Positions 1 through 10,480 of a DNA stretch of 64,000 nucleotides are shown here, in pieces. Under the pieces are notes generated by a model. It saw only the letters and a program-made list of their open reading frames with translations. It searched no databases and was not told the origin of the DNA. Position numbers and translations under genes: made by a program. Origin of the DNA: Akebia trifoliata (lineage: Eukaryota; Streptophyta; Magnoliopsida; Ranunculales; Lardizabalaceae); contig CM030713.1 in NCBI GenBank assembly GCA_017979445.1, positions 25,651,163 through 25,715,162 on the forward strand. The letters run 5' to 3'. The first letter of the stretch is position 1, and the number at the start of each line of letters is the position of its first letter.

Positions 1-167
1 TAAGAGGCATCAAAGTGATTTATAAATATTGGATGGTTCACGATTCTTCCACTTGTAAATAGGGGTGGGCGGATGAACCGTCATTATATATATATAAATT
101 AAGAGGCATCAAAAGTGTTTTATAAATATTGGATGGTTCATGATTCTTCCACTTGTAAATAGGGGTG
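1..167. repeat. Direct pair of fold-back element ends
   Basis: Positions 1-66 and 101-167 are near-identical copies of one segment (AAGAGGCATCAAA, then ATTGGATGGTTCA and CACTTGTAAATAGGGG). The same words recur in the TA-flanked fold-back family at 53.9-55.4 kb (GGACGGTCCACG, CAACTTGTAAACATGGG). I read them as terminal pieces of that family, duplicated in tandem around a short TA-rich spacer. Confidence 0.55.
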
Positions 168-653
168 GAGCCAGGATTTTCTTGTAGTGGGGGTAAACTA
201 TGGTTAGTTGTATAGTGAAGATAAATGATTTTAGGGAAAAATTAAGAGATTTTTAGTTAGAATTTGAAGAAAATGATAGTTTTTAGTTAGAAATTGAAGA
301 AAATGATATTTAGATAATTTTTAATTAATATTTGAGAAGTCCCAGTCAAGAGACAATGTCATCAACAAAAAATTGAAGAGGAGGGCAAAAATTGGAAGGA
401 GGTGAGGGTGTGGGGGCAAATGGGGAGAGAAGTATGGGAATGGGAACAAATGGGGCATATAATTAGTTGAAAATATAGGGGTGTCTTAAAGTTTTATGAG
501 GGCAAAAATTGGAGGGAGGTGAGGGTGTGGGGGCAAATGAGGAGAGAGGCGAGGGAATGGAGACAAATGGGGCATGTAATTAGTTAAAAATATAGGAGTG
601 TCAAAATTCTGTGGGGGCAATTGCCCCCACCAGCAGCTTACTAGCTCTGTCTT
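163..653. mobile_element. Small non-autonomous element with imperfect inverted ends
   Basis: The left end GTGGAGCCAGGATTT and the right end (read on the minus strand AGACAGAGCTAGTAAGC) form imperfect terminal inverted repeats, each next to a run GTGGGGG. The interior holds a tandem duplication of about 117 bp (units starting near 381 and 498, rich in GGGGGCAAATGGGGAG). A perfect 20-bp palindrome lies at 611-630 (GTGGGGGCAA and its complement). No coding capacity is present. The superfamily is not assignable by eye because no clear target duplication was found. Confidence 0.45.
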
Positions 654-790
654 TGTTTGTAAATTATGATTAGAAGTTTTGGAATGAGTGGAGTTTTGGT
701 GAGGACGATTTCTTTACTATAGAGATCATTCTTACAAAAAATCAGTTAATTTCGAAACTTCTAACTCCTATTTTGAAAAATGTTTGATTC
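654..790. repeat. Fold-back family fragment
   Basis: This stretch contains AGAAGTTTTGGAATGAGTGG, then GAGGACGATTTC, GAGATCATTCTTAC and CGAAACTTCTAACTCC. These are the two arms and core of the family that is arrayed at 53.9-55.4 kb. It is a diverged single copy. Confidence 0.6.
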
Positions 791-1633
791 TATGTAGAGT
801 TTCCAAACACTTTCCTAAACATATATTCTTTCACATTCAATAAGTTGGATTTTGATTCGATCGAAAGAATAGGAGTTGGAAGTCTTCTTACCTATTAATA
901 TCTTTTATGCATTATATTTTACAATATGCACCCACTCACATATGTTTAGAAATGATGAAGAAATGTGACATCTTCTTGTTGTGATTGATAAAATAATTTT
1001 TTAACCTTGCATACATGTATTAAAGTTATGTCACCGATGAAATTCCATCATAGAATTTCTTTAAAAAGCAAAAATCAACATTCATACTCATAGAAATAAT
1101 GTAAACAACATAGGGTATTCTTTTTCATATGATATCTCTAATATCTGACATTGATATCAAAATCCTTCTCAAGGGTACATTTTCATTTATTACTATCACT
1201 AGTTTTAAACATGCGTTTTCATATATTTTTTATTTTTAAATTTTTTTAAAAGATTAACTAAGTTTCAAAGGTTATGATGGAGAGGATAGGTAACCAACAC
1301 ATTTTCCCTCATGAATAATTAGACCTTATTTTGATTTTAGGTAAATCATGTCATTTTTAATAAACGAGTCATTATAATAATAAAATAAAATTTAAAATTA
1401 TTTCAGATGCTCATTCACATTAATTTACAAAAAATAATAGTAATGATTCCAATCCAAGTAAAAATTGAATTTTCAATAAAAAAATCTCATGTCTATAATT
1501 CACATCAATATCTTTCGCTTTTTTTATGATAGAAATTATTAATTGATAATCTGTGTACTTAGCAGCCTATGCTGACATATAACATTTTGGTTTTGGGTCA
1601 TTTTCTCTCGACATACTCATATCCTAATGAATC
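791..1633. other. AT-rich intergenic DNA
   Basis: I see no open reading frame with protein-like composition, no inverted repeat and no target-site duplication in this stretch. It is simple AT-rich intergenic sequence. Confidence 0.4.
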
Positions 1634-1847
1634 ACGTTTAGTTGATATCTTTTTTTTTTTTTTTTTTGAAGATTAATGGGGGGTTAGGCAGACCCCCAAC
1701 CAGAGAAAACTAGCTACAATCTATCATATCTATGCCCAGAGGCGTCCTTACAAACAATGTCCCTAAGACTAGTTGGGATATCCCCATACTCAAAAAGAGT
1801 TCTGCCCGTAATGGGAAGGATGGAGGCTAGAACGTTTAGTTGATATC
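1634..1847 (-). mobile_element. Retroposon (SINE or 3' LINE fragment) with 16-bp target duplication
   Basis: A 16-bp direct repeat, ACGTTTAGTTGATATC, flanks the insert (1634-1649 and 1832-1847). The insert starts with a poly(T) run of 18 at 1650, so the element lies on the minus strand with a 3' poly(A) tail. The body is about 180 bp and ends on the minus strand with GGGGGTCTGCCTAACCCCCC just before the tail. The long target duplication and the tail indicate LINE-type reverse transcription. No Pol III A or B box is clear, so it may be a 5'-truncated LINE end rather than a SINE. Confidence 0.75.
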
Positions 1848-2210
1848 ATCGACATTTTTAATACTTTTTTAAATGACCCCTTTGATCCGCCCCTTCGTTT
1901 AGACACTAGTGATTCTTTCCAGTGTCTCGGTATTCGGTCTCCAATCTTCATATAAGTATGTGACTTACGCTTCGTTGCAGCTTTTTGATAGATGTCGTCA
2001 ATTTGCTTAATTACAAGTGTGGGTTGCCCCTATATCTTAAAGAGATTTTATCGGTAGACCCATTTATTGTAATTTTATTTATTGCAACAACTCCTTTAGA
2101 GTTCTTACAACACAAAGAGAACCTTACTTTCTCAAATTTCTTACTCAACAAATCTTAAAGTGGGCCCAGATCTTCTAATGTTAAATTAAACAAATTTAGA
2201 GAATTGAAAT
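1848..2210. other. Intergenic DNA without recognised features
   Basis: No protein-like frame or repeat was recognised here. It is slightly less AT-rich than its surroundings near 1870-2000. Confidence 0.35.
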
Positions 2211-2543
2211 TAGCACCCTAACTTTTACTTAATACACCATAATTTCTTAAATTATTTATCACACTCCTGTTAAAGATTAAAAACACTGTCCAAACATTAC
2301 AAAGGTTTTGCCCAAATTATAATCTCAACTTTGCAAAACATTATTATAACACTTGATCAATCAATTTCAATAGTTGTTTACACCTATGATTGGGCTCATA
2401 TAAAATCCTCAACCCAAAATTTAGAAATCAATAAGAAAAAATTGAGAGAACTTCTATTAGCAAACCAACTTTTACTTATTCTCAACTTTTCCCTTATATT
2501 CTTTATTTTTAATTGGAGTGTAATAAGTAAAAGTTGGGGTGCC
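2211..2543. mobile_element. MITE-like element with 30-bp inverted repeats
   Basis: The left end TAGCACCCTAACTTTTACTT (2211-2244) matches the reverse complement of the right end (2510-2543; GGCACCCCAACTTTTACTT on the minus strand). A second internal copy of the AACTTTTACTTATT arm lies near 2467. The ORF inside has no recognisable protein content. The target duplication is unclear, so the superfamily is open. Confidence 0.6.
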
Positions 2544-2661
2544 AACAATAACTCTCTTCCATTCCCTAAAAAAAATACCTATTATATCCTTTTCTCCACT
2601 CCCATACCCTCTTAACATCAATTCTCTCTCCCACAAAGTTGAGGATTAAAATATATAAAAA

Positions 2662-2925
2662 TGTATTTCAGAAATACCCTTTGAAAAATACAAGAGTAGG
2701 TTTACCCCTTTGACCGTTTTCTAAATGATTTAACTGTTAAATTTTGATTTTTTTTTAAAATGTTCTTCTAATACTTAAATTACTAAATCAAAATTCGACA
2801 GTAAATCATCAAGAAAAAGCAATTTTGACTAATTGACTTACGGTCAATGGGGTAAACCTAATCTTGCATTTTGCAAGGGGGTAAATCTAATATAACTAAT
2901 TTAATATGGGGTGTTTCTAAAATCT
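2662..2925. mobile_element. Full-length fold-back MITE (imperfect palindrome)
   Basis: The whole stretch is one long imperfect palindrome centred near 2770. The left arm reads TTCAGAAATACCC, then AGAGTAGGTTTACCCC, TTTGACCG and ATGATTTAACTG. The right arm gives the same order on the minus strand. The arms are about 110-150 bp and there is no coding capacity. This is the layout of a fold-back MITE. Confidence 0.7.
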
Positions 2926-3357
2926 TCAATAAAAAAATACCTTAATTAATATTTTAAATTACAGAAGTACCCTTATAATATATTAAATATATAATAAAAT
3001 ATGATACAAATTAGTTTATCATTTAAAATTTTAAAATAAATATAGAATTTTTTTATTATGTAATCTATAAAACTACTTTAGTTAATATATTAAATTATAA
3101 AATATGGTATAAATTAAAGGGAGTGAATACTTTCAGATTACAGTGATCTGATCACACTCCATCGTAAAAAAAAAAATTCTTAGTTTTTAACCTTTCTAAT
3201 TCTCATAATACTCATATGTTTTACTCATCAAATGAGATTGTAAGAGTAAAAAGACTTTTCAGCTCTTCATTTACACTCTCTCTGCAAAAGAACTCACTAA
3301 ACAAAACAACGAATGAACTTCAACAGTTTCTCACATCATACATAGTCCATCATTGAC

Positions 3358-4925
3358 ATGAGTTCTGAAGTTAATGATGGACTCTTGTTGCATAATGAAG
3401 ATAACATGAGAGGCAAGTGGTTTTCTGATTGCGACTGTAACACTACTTGCGAGGCTGCAAATGAAGTTGAGAAGAAGCGAAGCATGGTAGTGTTGAAGGG
3501 AAAAGTAGAGAGTTGCAAAATCAAGGTACAAATCACAGTGAGCCTATGTCATTAAACGAAGGCTAGTTTGATAAGAAGTTTACTTTTAGTTACATCAGTT
3601 TGGTTTATGTTCTTATCATTTGTTTACTTTGTTAATATTTGTTATTTTGCTACTATTTATAGAGATATTTCTGAATAAGGGGATTTTTCTCTATGTAAAT
3701 TCAGTTGCCTCATGGTAGGCTTGTAATACATGTTGATTTTTATGTTTTTTCCTCCCTATTATTGTTTTGCTTGACAAATGTTCGTTTGATTATCTTATTT
3801 AATCTATTTTGTTATGTTATTATGCATTTCTTATGTTGGGCATGCAAAATTACTTATTCGCTTGGGTTTATTCTAACGATAAGAAAATTTGGTCCGATAA
3901 CTTCACGACAAAGACCACAAGTTTTTCTTGGATGTGATCAATCTGTATATTACTGAGATAATCAATTATTAAAAATCCAAATTAAGAAAGGGTATCGTCA
4001 TTCTTTTACAAAAAAGGATTGGATGTCCATTATCTTTGAAAGGACAAAAATAGTTCTTGGGTATGATCAATATTGGGCAGTTGAAGTTATTTGTGGGATC
4101 CACAACCATAAGGAGTCGATATATTTTGAAAGGCGTTCTTTTGCAAAAAAGACTTAGCAATGAACACAAGTTGATAATGAAAGAGATATCTCAAGTAGGT
4201 GCCATAGCACATGAATGTCTTCTATCCATTAAGAAAAATGATCATATCGATGTAAGTACTCTAAGAACCATCTACAATGCACATGCAACTATTCGTAAGG
4301 AAGAATTGGATGGAGAAATTCTAAAGCAACATCTCTTGAACTACTTACTGATCTTGGTTATGTTACATTTTATTGTATGAATGAAAAAAGTAAGCATATG
4401 ATGGACTTCGTTCTTTGCACATTCAACTGCTATTGATTTTTCAAATGCTTTCCTAAATTTATTTTTACTTGGTTGCATTTATAAAACGAATCGATTTCAA
4501 TTGCTTCTCTTATCTATTATTGGCATTACTTCAACGTATGAGACATTTTGGTTTGCAATTGCATTTTTGTCATCTGAAAAGGAGGGTAACTTTACTTGGG
4601 TGTTGGAATGCTTCAAATCAATTTTCAGTACTGATACACATCCTTTAGTAAGGATGACACATTGTTACATAACTTTGATAAATGCCTTCAAAGGTGTTTT
4701 TCCATCAACATTGTGTGTGTGTGTCATATTTCAAAGAATATTCTTCCACATTGCAAGAAACTTTTCACGATAGATGAGAGGTTGAAAAAGTTTTTGAATG
4801 ATTGGAATGCATTGATACGAATCTCTACAAAGATTAACTACTATTCAACTTTCGAAAAGTTTGAGAGTGAATATTTTGATAACCCTACAGCCCTATCCTA
4901 TGGTCAAAGGTACATGTTTATATAA
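3358..4925 (+). pseudogene. MULE transposase (FAR1/Jittery type), decayed
   Basis: Pieces of one transposase appear in order but in different frames. Near 3840-3955 is a FAR1-like N-terminal block (SLGFILTIRK, then VFLGCDQS, family pattern LGCERSGKYR). Near 4078-4110 is VEVICGIHNH, the end of the WRKY-GCM1 zinc-finger region (family CGxHNH). At 4057-4380 is the linker (LSNEHKLIMKEISQVGA, STLRTIYNAHATIR). At 4500-4925 are parts of the MULE catalytic domain (GITSTYETFWFAIAFLSSEK, FTWVLECFKSIF, then CHISKNILPHCKKLF in another frame). Stops and frameshifts occur throughout, and the end of the catalytic domain and the SWIM zinc finger are not recognisable. No terminal inverted repeats were found. 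The family call is from established motif knowledge; loss of function is seen in the sequence. Upstream ORF 3358-3555 may be the first exon, but I cannot match it. Confidence 0.8.
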
Positions 4926-6082
4926 TTTAAGTATCATGTGCATCATTATTTGTTTCATTAGAGACATGTTTGATATATTAGATAAAAGATGGATCTAAAC
5001 AATAGAAATGATGAAACATGTTCAATCTGTTTGAATTTGTTCCAACAATTCATTACACTCACATCACAATTAAGAACTCCCAATAAAAAGAGACGAGGAA
5101 AAATAAATACTAGTCATAAAGTGAGAAAATTAAATTTGATGAGAGGACTTAAGGCGATAACCTATTGGAGGGGGAAAAAAGAAGGTTGAGGTTAAACTTT
5201 TGAAGAATAGCGCCAATGTATCCTTGAGACATAAGATTAAAAATAAATTAATCCCCTCAATTTCTTGATTAATCACCTCGTTTGGAGTAACTTTAAACTC
5301 TGATAGGAAATCATACATACTAAAAGCAATCACCTGGAAACTTATTGTACTTGCAGAGGGAAAAATGGGAAATGCACTTAAAAAACATGATGATCGAGAT
5401 AAAGTATGGAATTTTAAGTCACAATACTTTGATTGCTTAAGTGAAAAAATTGGGGTGGCCAATGTTGTAGGGGAGAAGTGCTAAAACCCATGATTTTTTA
5501 TTAGTTCAAACTACGGGAGTTTCTTATACATTTTAGGGATCTTAAGTTCATTATGCTCCCATAGTAGCATATCTTCCTTTCTCAAGCCTAAAATCTACCA
5601 AAATTCCTACTTGATCGTTAAAGTGTTTTTAGGTGGATGATTGCATAAAAATTTATCAAAGCTAAGTAATTCTTATCATCTATTGGGACAAAGAAGTTTT
5701 TATCCATCTACAAATCAAACTATTTAAATTTTTAGATAATTGTTTAGAATTTGCTAATTTATTGGGTCAAGTTACACTTTCTAACATCACTTTTATTCAT
5801 GATATGAGTCGTCACCATATAGACCATACTATTTTTTTATTAGGATAAGACAAAGAGTGTTTTAGTAGTAGACTGATGACCCAATTTAATAATCACATTT
5901 TATGAGAAAATAATCACCTTAGTTTTGTATTTGTTATGGCAGATAATGTGGAGAGAGTTTTAGTTTATTTGAAAAAATCAATTGATTATTAAATAAATTT
6001 CTTCTTTTATCTTACATATTTTTAAATAATGCAAATGGGGGACTTGGAAGTTGGAGGCACCCCCCCTCCCCAATATAAAAAA
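4926..6082. other. Decayed flank of the MULE, no clear gene
   Basis: Short frames at 4989-5189 and on the minus strand at 5130-5462 have no recognisable motifs. They may be the worn 3' part of the MULE. From about 5500 the sequence is AT-rich without structure. A C-run (6060-6070) sits just before the satellite begins. Confidence 0.35.
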
Positions 6083-7662
6083 ATGCAATCGTTTTCTTTG
6101 GGGATGTAATTTATAGATTAAATAAATCATGTCTCATAACTTTTAGTTTTCATATTCTTCTAAAATATCAATTTAGTATTTTGAGAAAATTTTCCTTGTA
6201 TTCAAGATGATCAACAGTTCAGCATGCCAATTGACAGGCTTCAATCATTTCATAATTCTCTAAATGCTTAAAAATCAAATCTTATTTTATTAATTTATTT
6301 TAAAAAGAATTAGAGTTATTTAAAGATAAGAAAGCTTGACATGCAAATCAACAACTATATCAAAGCATTACAATAAAAGTTTAAGTGAACTTCAACACAT
6401 GTAATAAGTAATTTATTATTTTTATTATAAATAAAAATATTAGCCTTTACTTGAAGATAATTAAAAGCTTGAAATGAAAATTGACAACTATATCCATGCG
6501 TTACATTAAAATCTACAGTGAAATCAATAAGTATAATAAATATTCTATTATTTTTCGTTATAAATACATATACTTTCTCCATTCAGAATTTATTGTATAA
6601 GAAATCATCTTCTATCTCTTCATTTTATTTCATAATGTTCAAACTTATAGTTCAAACAGTTTTCTCTTCACACCGCATCATAAGGATACAGGTTTGATCC
6701 CAACTTAGCCATCTAAGTAAGTTTTTGCGTATCCATTGGTTATTTTTTAAAGATAAAGTCATTATCAAGTATGGTTTGATTTTCTTATTAAAGTTATATA
6801 AATAATCAATATTTTTCAATCTCTTAATCAAATTTAAATTTATGAAGTGTCAATGCTTAATTTTTTAGGAAAAGAGGTTGGATGTTAGTTTTTGTTTTTT
6901 TTTTCAAATTATAAATCATTTAATTAATATAATCTTATGGTATTTATATAATGATTATTATCACCCTAGATCATAACTCGATGGTAAAACTAACAATAGG
7001 GGTCTACTCTTTTTGTTTGTATACTCGAAATTGACTAGCCTATTAACTTACTCTTTTGTAAAAATGAAAACTTCTCTAATTTATAAATTAATTTAATCAT
7101 GTATCATAACTTTTAGTTTTCATATTCTTTAAAATATCAATTTAGTATATTGATAATATTTTTATTATTTTCAAGATTATCAACAGTTAATATGCCAATT
7201 GACGAGCTTCAATCATTTTATAATTCTCTAAATATTTAGAAAATCAATCTTATTTTATTTATTTCTTTTAAAAAAATTAATGTTTTTTCAAAATAACGAA
7301 AAATTAACATGCAAATCAATAGCTGTATCAAGGTATTATAGTAAAAGTTCACGTGAACTTCGAGACATGTAATAAGTAATTTATTATTATAAAAAAAAAA
7401 ACTTTTAATAGAAGATAATTGAAAACTTGAAATGAAAATTGATAGCTATATCTAGGGGTTACGTTAAAATCTCATTTGAAATTGATAAATGTAATAAATA
7501 TTTTATTATTTTTCACTATAAATACATATAATTTCTCCATTCAAAGTTTTTGTAGAAGAAATCATCTTTTATCTCTTCATTTTACTTCACAATGTTCGAG
7601 TATATAATTTAGTCAATTTTCAATTCATACAACATCATGGATATAGATCCGATCTTAACTTA
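6083..7662. repeat. Long-period satellite, block 1 (about 1.6 units)
   Basis: This is the first visible block of the roughly 0.96-kb tandem repeat. The array becomes recognisable between about 6083 and 6108 (TAATTTATAGATTAAAT). A marker word of the unit, ATGGTAAAACTAACAATAGG, is at 6981. The block is cut at 7662 by the PIF element and resumes in register at 16651: 6981 to 7662 plus 16651 to 16923 gives about 957 bp, one period. Confidence 0.85.
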
Positions 7663-8345
7663 GTGTGTGTTTGGTAACACTTCTGAAGTCTGAATGGAGG
7701 TGGTCCACCATTCAAATTCAGACTTCAGATCTATGAAACATGCTTGTTTAATTTCAGATTTCAGAATAAGAACTTGGTTTCAGCGAAAAAAATTCAGCGA
7801 TAGAAAGTCGCTGGAAGGAAGTTCTGAATTCTAAAAAATTAATTTTTACCTAAAATAACCTCGTAAAAAAAATATTTCTATCTATTATCCCTTTCTTATA
7901 AAAATCGTTAAACCCTTACCTCCCCTCTCTTCTTCATCTCCTTCCTCTCTAACTCGGCTGTCAAGACCTACGCAGGTATGTGCATTTATCACCACTCTAT
8001 TGTTCTTTCTTGATCAATCACACCATGTGAATCATCAAAACTTCAACAAAAACCCCAAAATAAATCTGAAATACCTGACTTCAATGACTATGAACAAGCT
8101 TGAGACGGTCACGAATGGCACGAGTGGCTGCAGCCATGTGGCCGAAAAACCAGTTGCTGACTTCACCTTCGTTGTTAAAACCCATCTCTCCCAATCCCAT
8201 CTTCTTCACTATACTTCTCCAATCTGACCGGAAAACCATTTGATGACTTCGCCTCCCTTCTTAAAACTCATCTCTCCCAATCCCATCTTCTTTACTCTTC
8301 TTCTCCAATCTGAATCGATGCTCGTTATCGCCACATCAATGGACT

Positions 8346-8970
8346 GTGAAAAACAATCCAAAAAGAATTGGTTTAGGTTTTGAACCTTATAGTTTTAGAT
8401 TTTTTAACCATAACTATAGTTTCAAAATTTTTAACCATAGTTTCAGATTTTTTAACTATAACCATAGTTTCAAAATTTTTTTAATCATAGTTTTAGATTT
8501 TTTAATCATAACTATAATTTCAGATTTTTTAACCATTAACCAGTGTTTATTGGAAAACAGTCCAAAAAGAAGTGGTTCAGATTTTTTAACCATAACCATA
8601 GTTTCAAAATTTTCAACCATATAGTTTCAGATTTTTTAACCAGTGTTAATTGGAAAATAATCTAAAAAGAATTGATTCAGATTTTTTAACCATATAGTTT
8701 CATATTTTTTTAACCATAGTTTAAGATTTTTTAATCGTAGTTTCAGATTTTTTAACCATAACCATAGTTTCAGATTTTTTAACCATAGTTTTAGATTTTT
8801 TAACCAATGTTTATTGGAAAACAATCCAAAAAGAATTGATTCAGATTTTTTAACCATAACTTCATATTTTTTAACTATAACCATAGTTTTAGATTTTTTA
8901 ACCATATAGTTTTAGATATTATAACCATAACCATAGTTTCAGATTTTTTAACCATAACCAGTGTTTATTG
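8346..8970. repeat. Minisatellite with higher-order structure inside the PIF element
   Basis: A unit of about 22-28 bp (AGTTTCAGATTTTTTAACCAT with variants) is repeated about 20 times. A longer module, CAGTGTTTATTGGAAAACA followed by TCCAAAAAGAATTG, punctuates the array near 8345, 8538, 8640, 8800 and 8957, which gives a higher-order repeat of roughly 100-200 bp. Long open frames on both strands here are a by-product of the repeat. Confidence 0.85.
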
Positions 8971-9559
8971 GAAAACAAACATATTGGGTTTCGTGCCATA
9001 CATATAAAATGGCTTGACATATGTATGGGCTGCGTGCCATACATAGAAAACATATGTGTTTTCTAAATATATGGGTGAAAAGCATCTATGATAATGTGCA
9101 TATCTATTATTGGGATTCTTCCTATATTCTAATATCTATTATTTGTTGAAACCACCATGATAAAGTTTAAACTCCTCACATATATAAATTTACGATGAAA
9201 AATTAAAACAAAGATCCATTAAAAATAAAAATCTTCTAAGATTTGTGATTGTGAAATAATGAAACAATAACAAAAATCAAAATTTCAACAAAACCCCAAA
9301 ATTTCAAACAACCAATTGAAACATTATGGAGAAATCGAATAAAAAGTAGAAATTGAACCCTTTTCAACGTTTTTCCTTCTTTCTTTTTTGTTTTCTTCTT
9401 GCATAAAACTTGGTCATTAGAAGAAGAGAGAGAGAGAGAGTGGATAGGTTTTGTTGGGTGTATGAGTTGTTGGAAGTCATGCACAATCCACTTTGAGGTT
9501 TTAAATATATTGTTGTGGTGTTGGCTCCATCTGATTAATACTTTCATTTCATTGTTATT

Positions 9560-10455
9560 TATAGATATAGCTCCTAAGAATAAAGATAAAGAAAATAGTG
9601 TTGATCGAATAGATTTTTCTACAGACCAATCGAAAAGGAAGTACTTTCTTGAGTTGTGCTTAAGTGAGGTGAACATGGAAGGATACAGAGGAGTATCTCT
9701 TATCAGTGCGTCATGGAAAAGATTAGAATCTGAATTCAATAAGGCATGGGGAGTGAATTTTAGTCATAAAGTATTCAAGAATCAATATGATTACTTAAGG
9801 GCTGATTACAACATATGACGAAAACTTGTTGGATTGTCTGGGCATGGGCTTAGTGCGGATATCAATACTATAAATTGGCCTCCACAGAAGTTGGATGATG
9901 TCTTAGAGGCAAGTCTCTAATCTTACGCACATATTTTTAACTTGATTAACTAGAATTAGTCTAATTAGTTTTATATTATTGTTTGAAATAGAGAATTTCC
10001 AAAGCTAAGAAGTTTAGGAACAAACCTCTCGTAAATGCTGAATTGATGATGGCTGTATTTGAAAGCATTCTTTCAAATGGCGATAAAGCATAGAGCCCCT
10101 TCTCATTGATTCCGCGTCCCACTGTTGATAGTGATGTGAATAGTCCTGAACCTATGGAGTACACAAATTTGGAGGTTGAAGACACTTATGGTGACTCATT
10201 TTTAGGGGAAGGGGATATATACTTCCAAGGTGTAAGTGTGGATGACACCCCTAATACCGCAAGAATGAATAGTAACGTCAGTGCCATCCCAGTTGAAGAG
10301 AACACATCACAATGTCCGATGAAGAATAAACATAGGAATTCGAATAGTGGTGACACTATTGAAAAAAACTTAAAAATGCTTATTAATGTTATCGAAAAAT
10401 AGATTAATAAAGAAGAGGCTAACAAGGAACCTTGTTTTAAAGATATAAATGAAGT
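9560..10455 (+). pseudogene. PIF/Harbinger ORF1, Myb/SANT-like DNA-binding protein, broken
   Basis: The frame from 9560 carries a trihelix-like Myb/SANT domain (KRKYFLELCLSEV, then SASWKRLESEFNKAWG and FKNQYDYLRADYN). A stop then interrupts it, and the domain continues after the stop (KLVGLSGHGLSAD, INWPPQKLDDVLEA). After an intron-like gap at 9911-9990 it resumes as KAKKFRNKPLVNAELM. Later acidic and Ser/Thr-rich frames (10106-10402) fit the variable C-terminus of such proteins, ending near 10455 just before the LTR insertion. In this superfamily ORF1 works with the transposase in binding the element ends and in nuclear import. Two or more in-frame stops make it a pseudogene. Confidence 0.75.
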
Positions 10456-10480
10456 TATGCAGAACTTACGGGTGATAAGC

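Noticed and set aside
8346..8905. ORFs of about 90 residues on both strands (Asn/Phe-rich and Lys/Leu-rich)
   Set aside because: They are translations of the minisatellite; the repeated residues follow the repeat unit.
9236..9739. Minus-strand ORF of 167 residues
   Set aside because: It overlaps the SANT-like ORF1 of the PIF element on the opposite strand and its composition (Phe/Leu/Ser-rich, no motif) is that of an antisense shadow.
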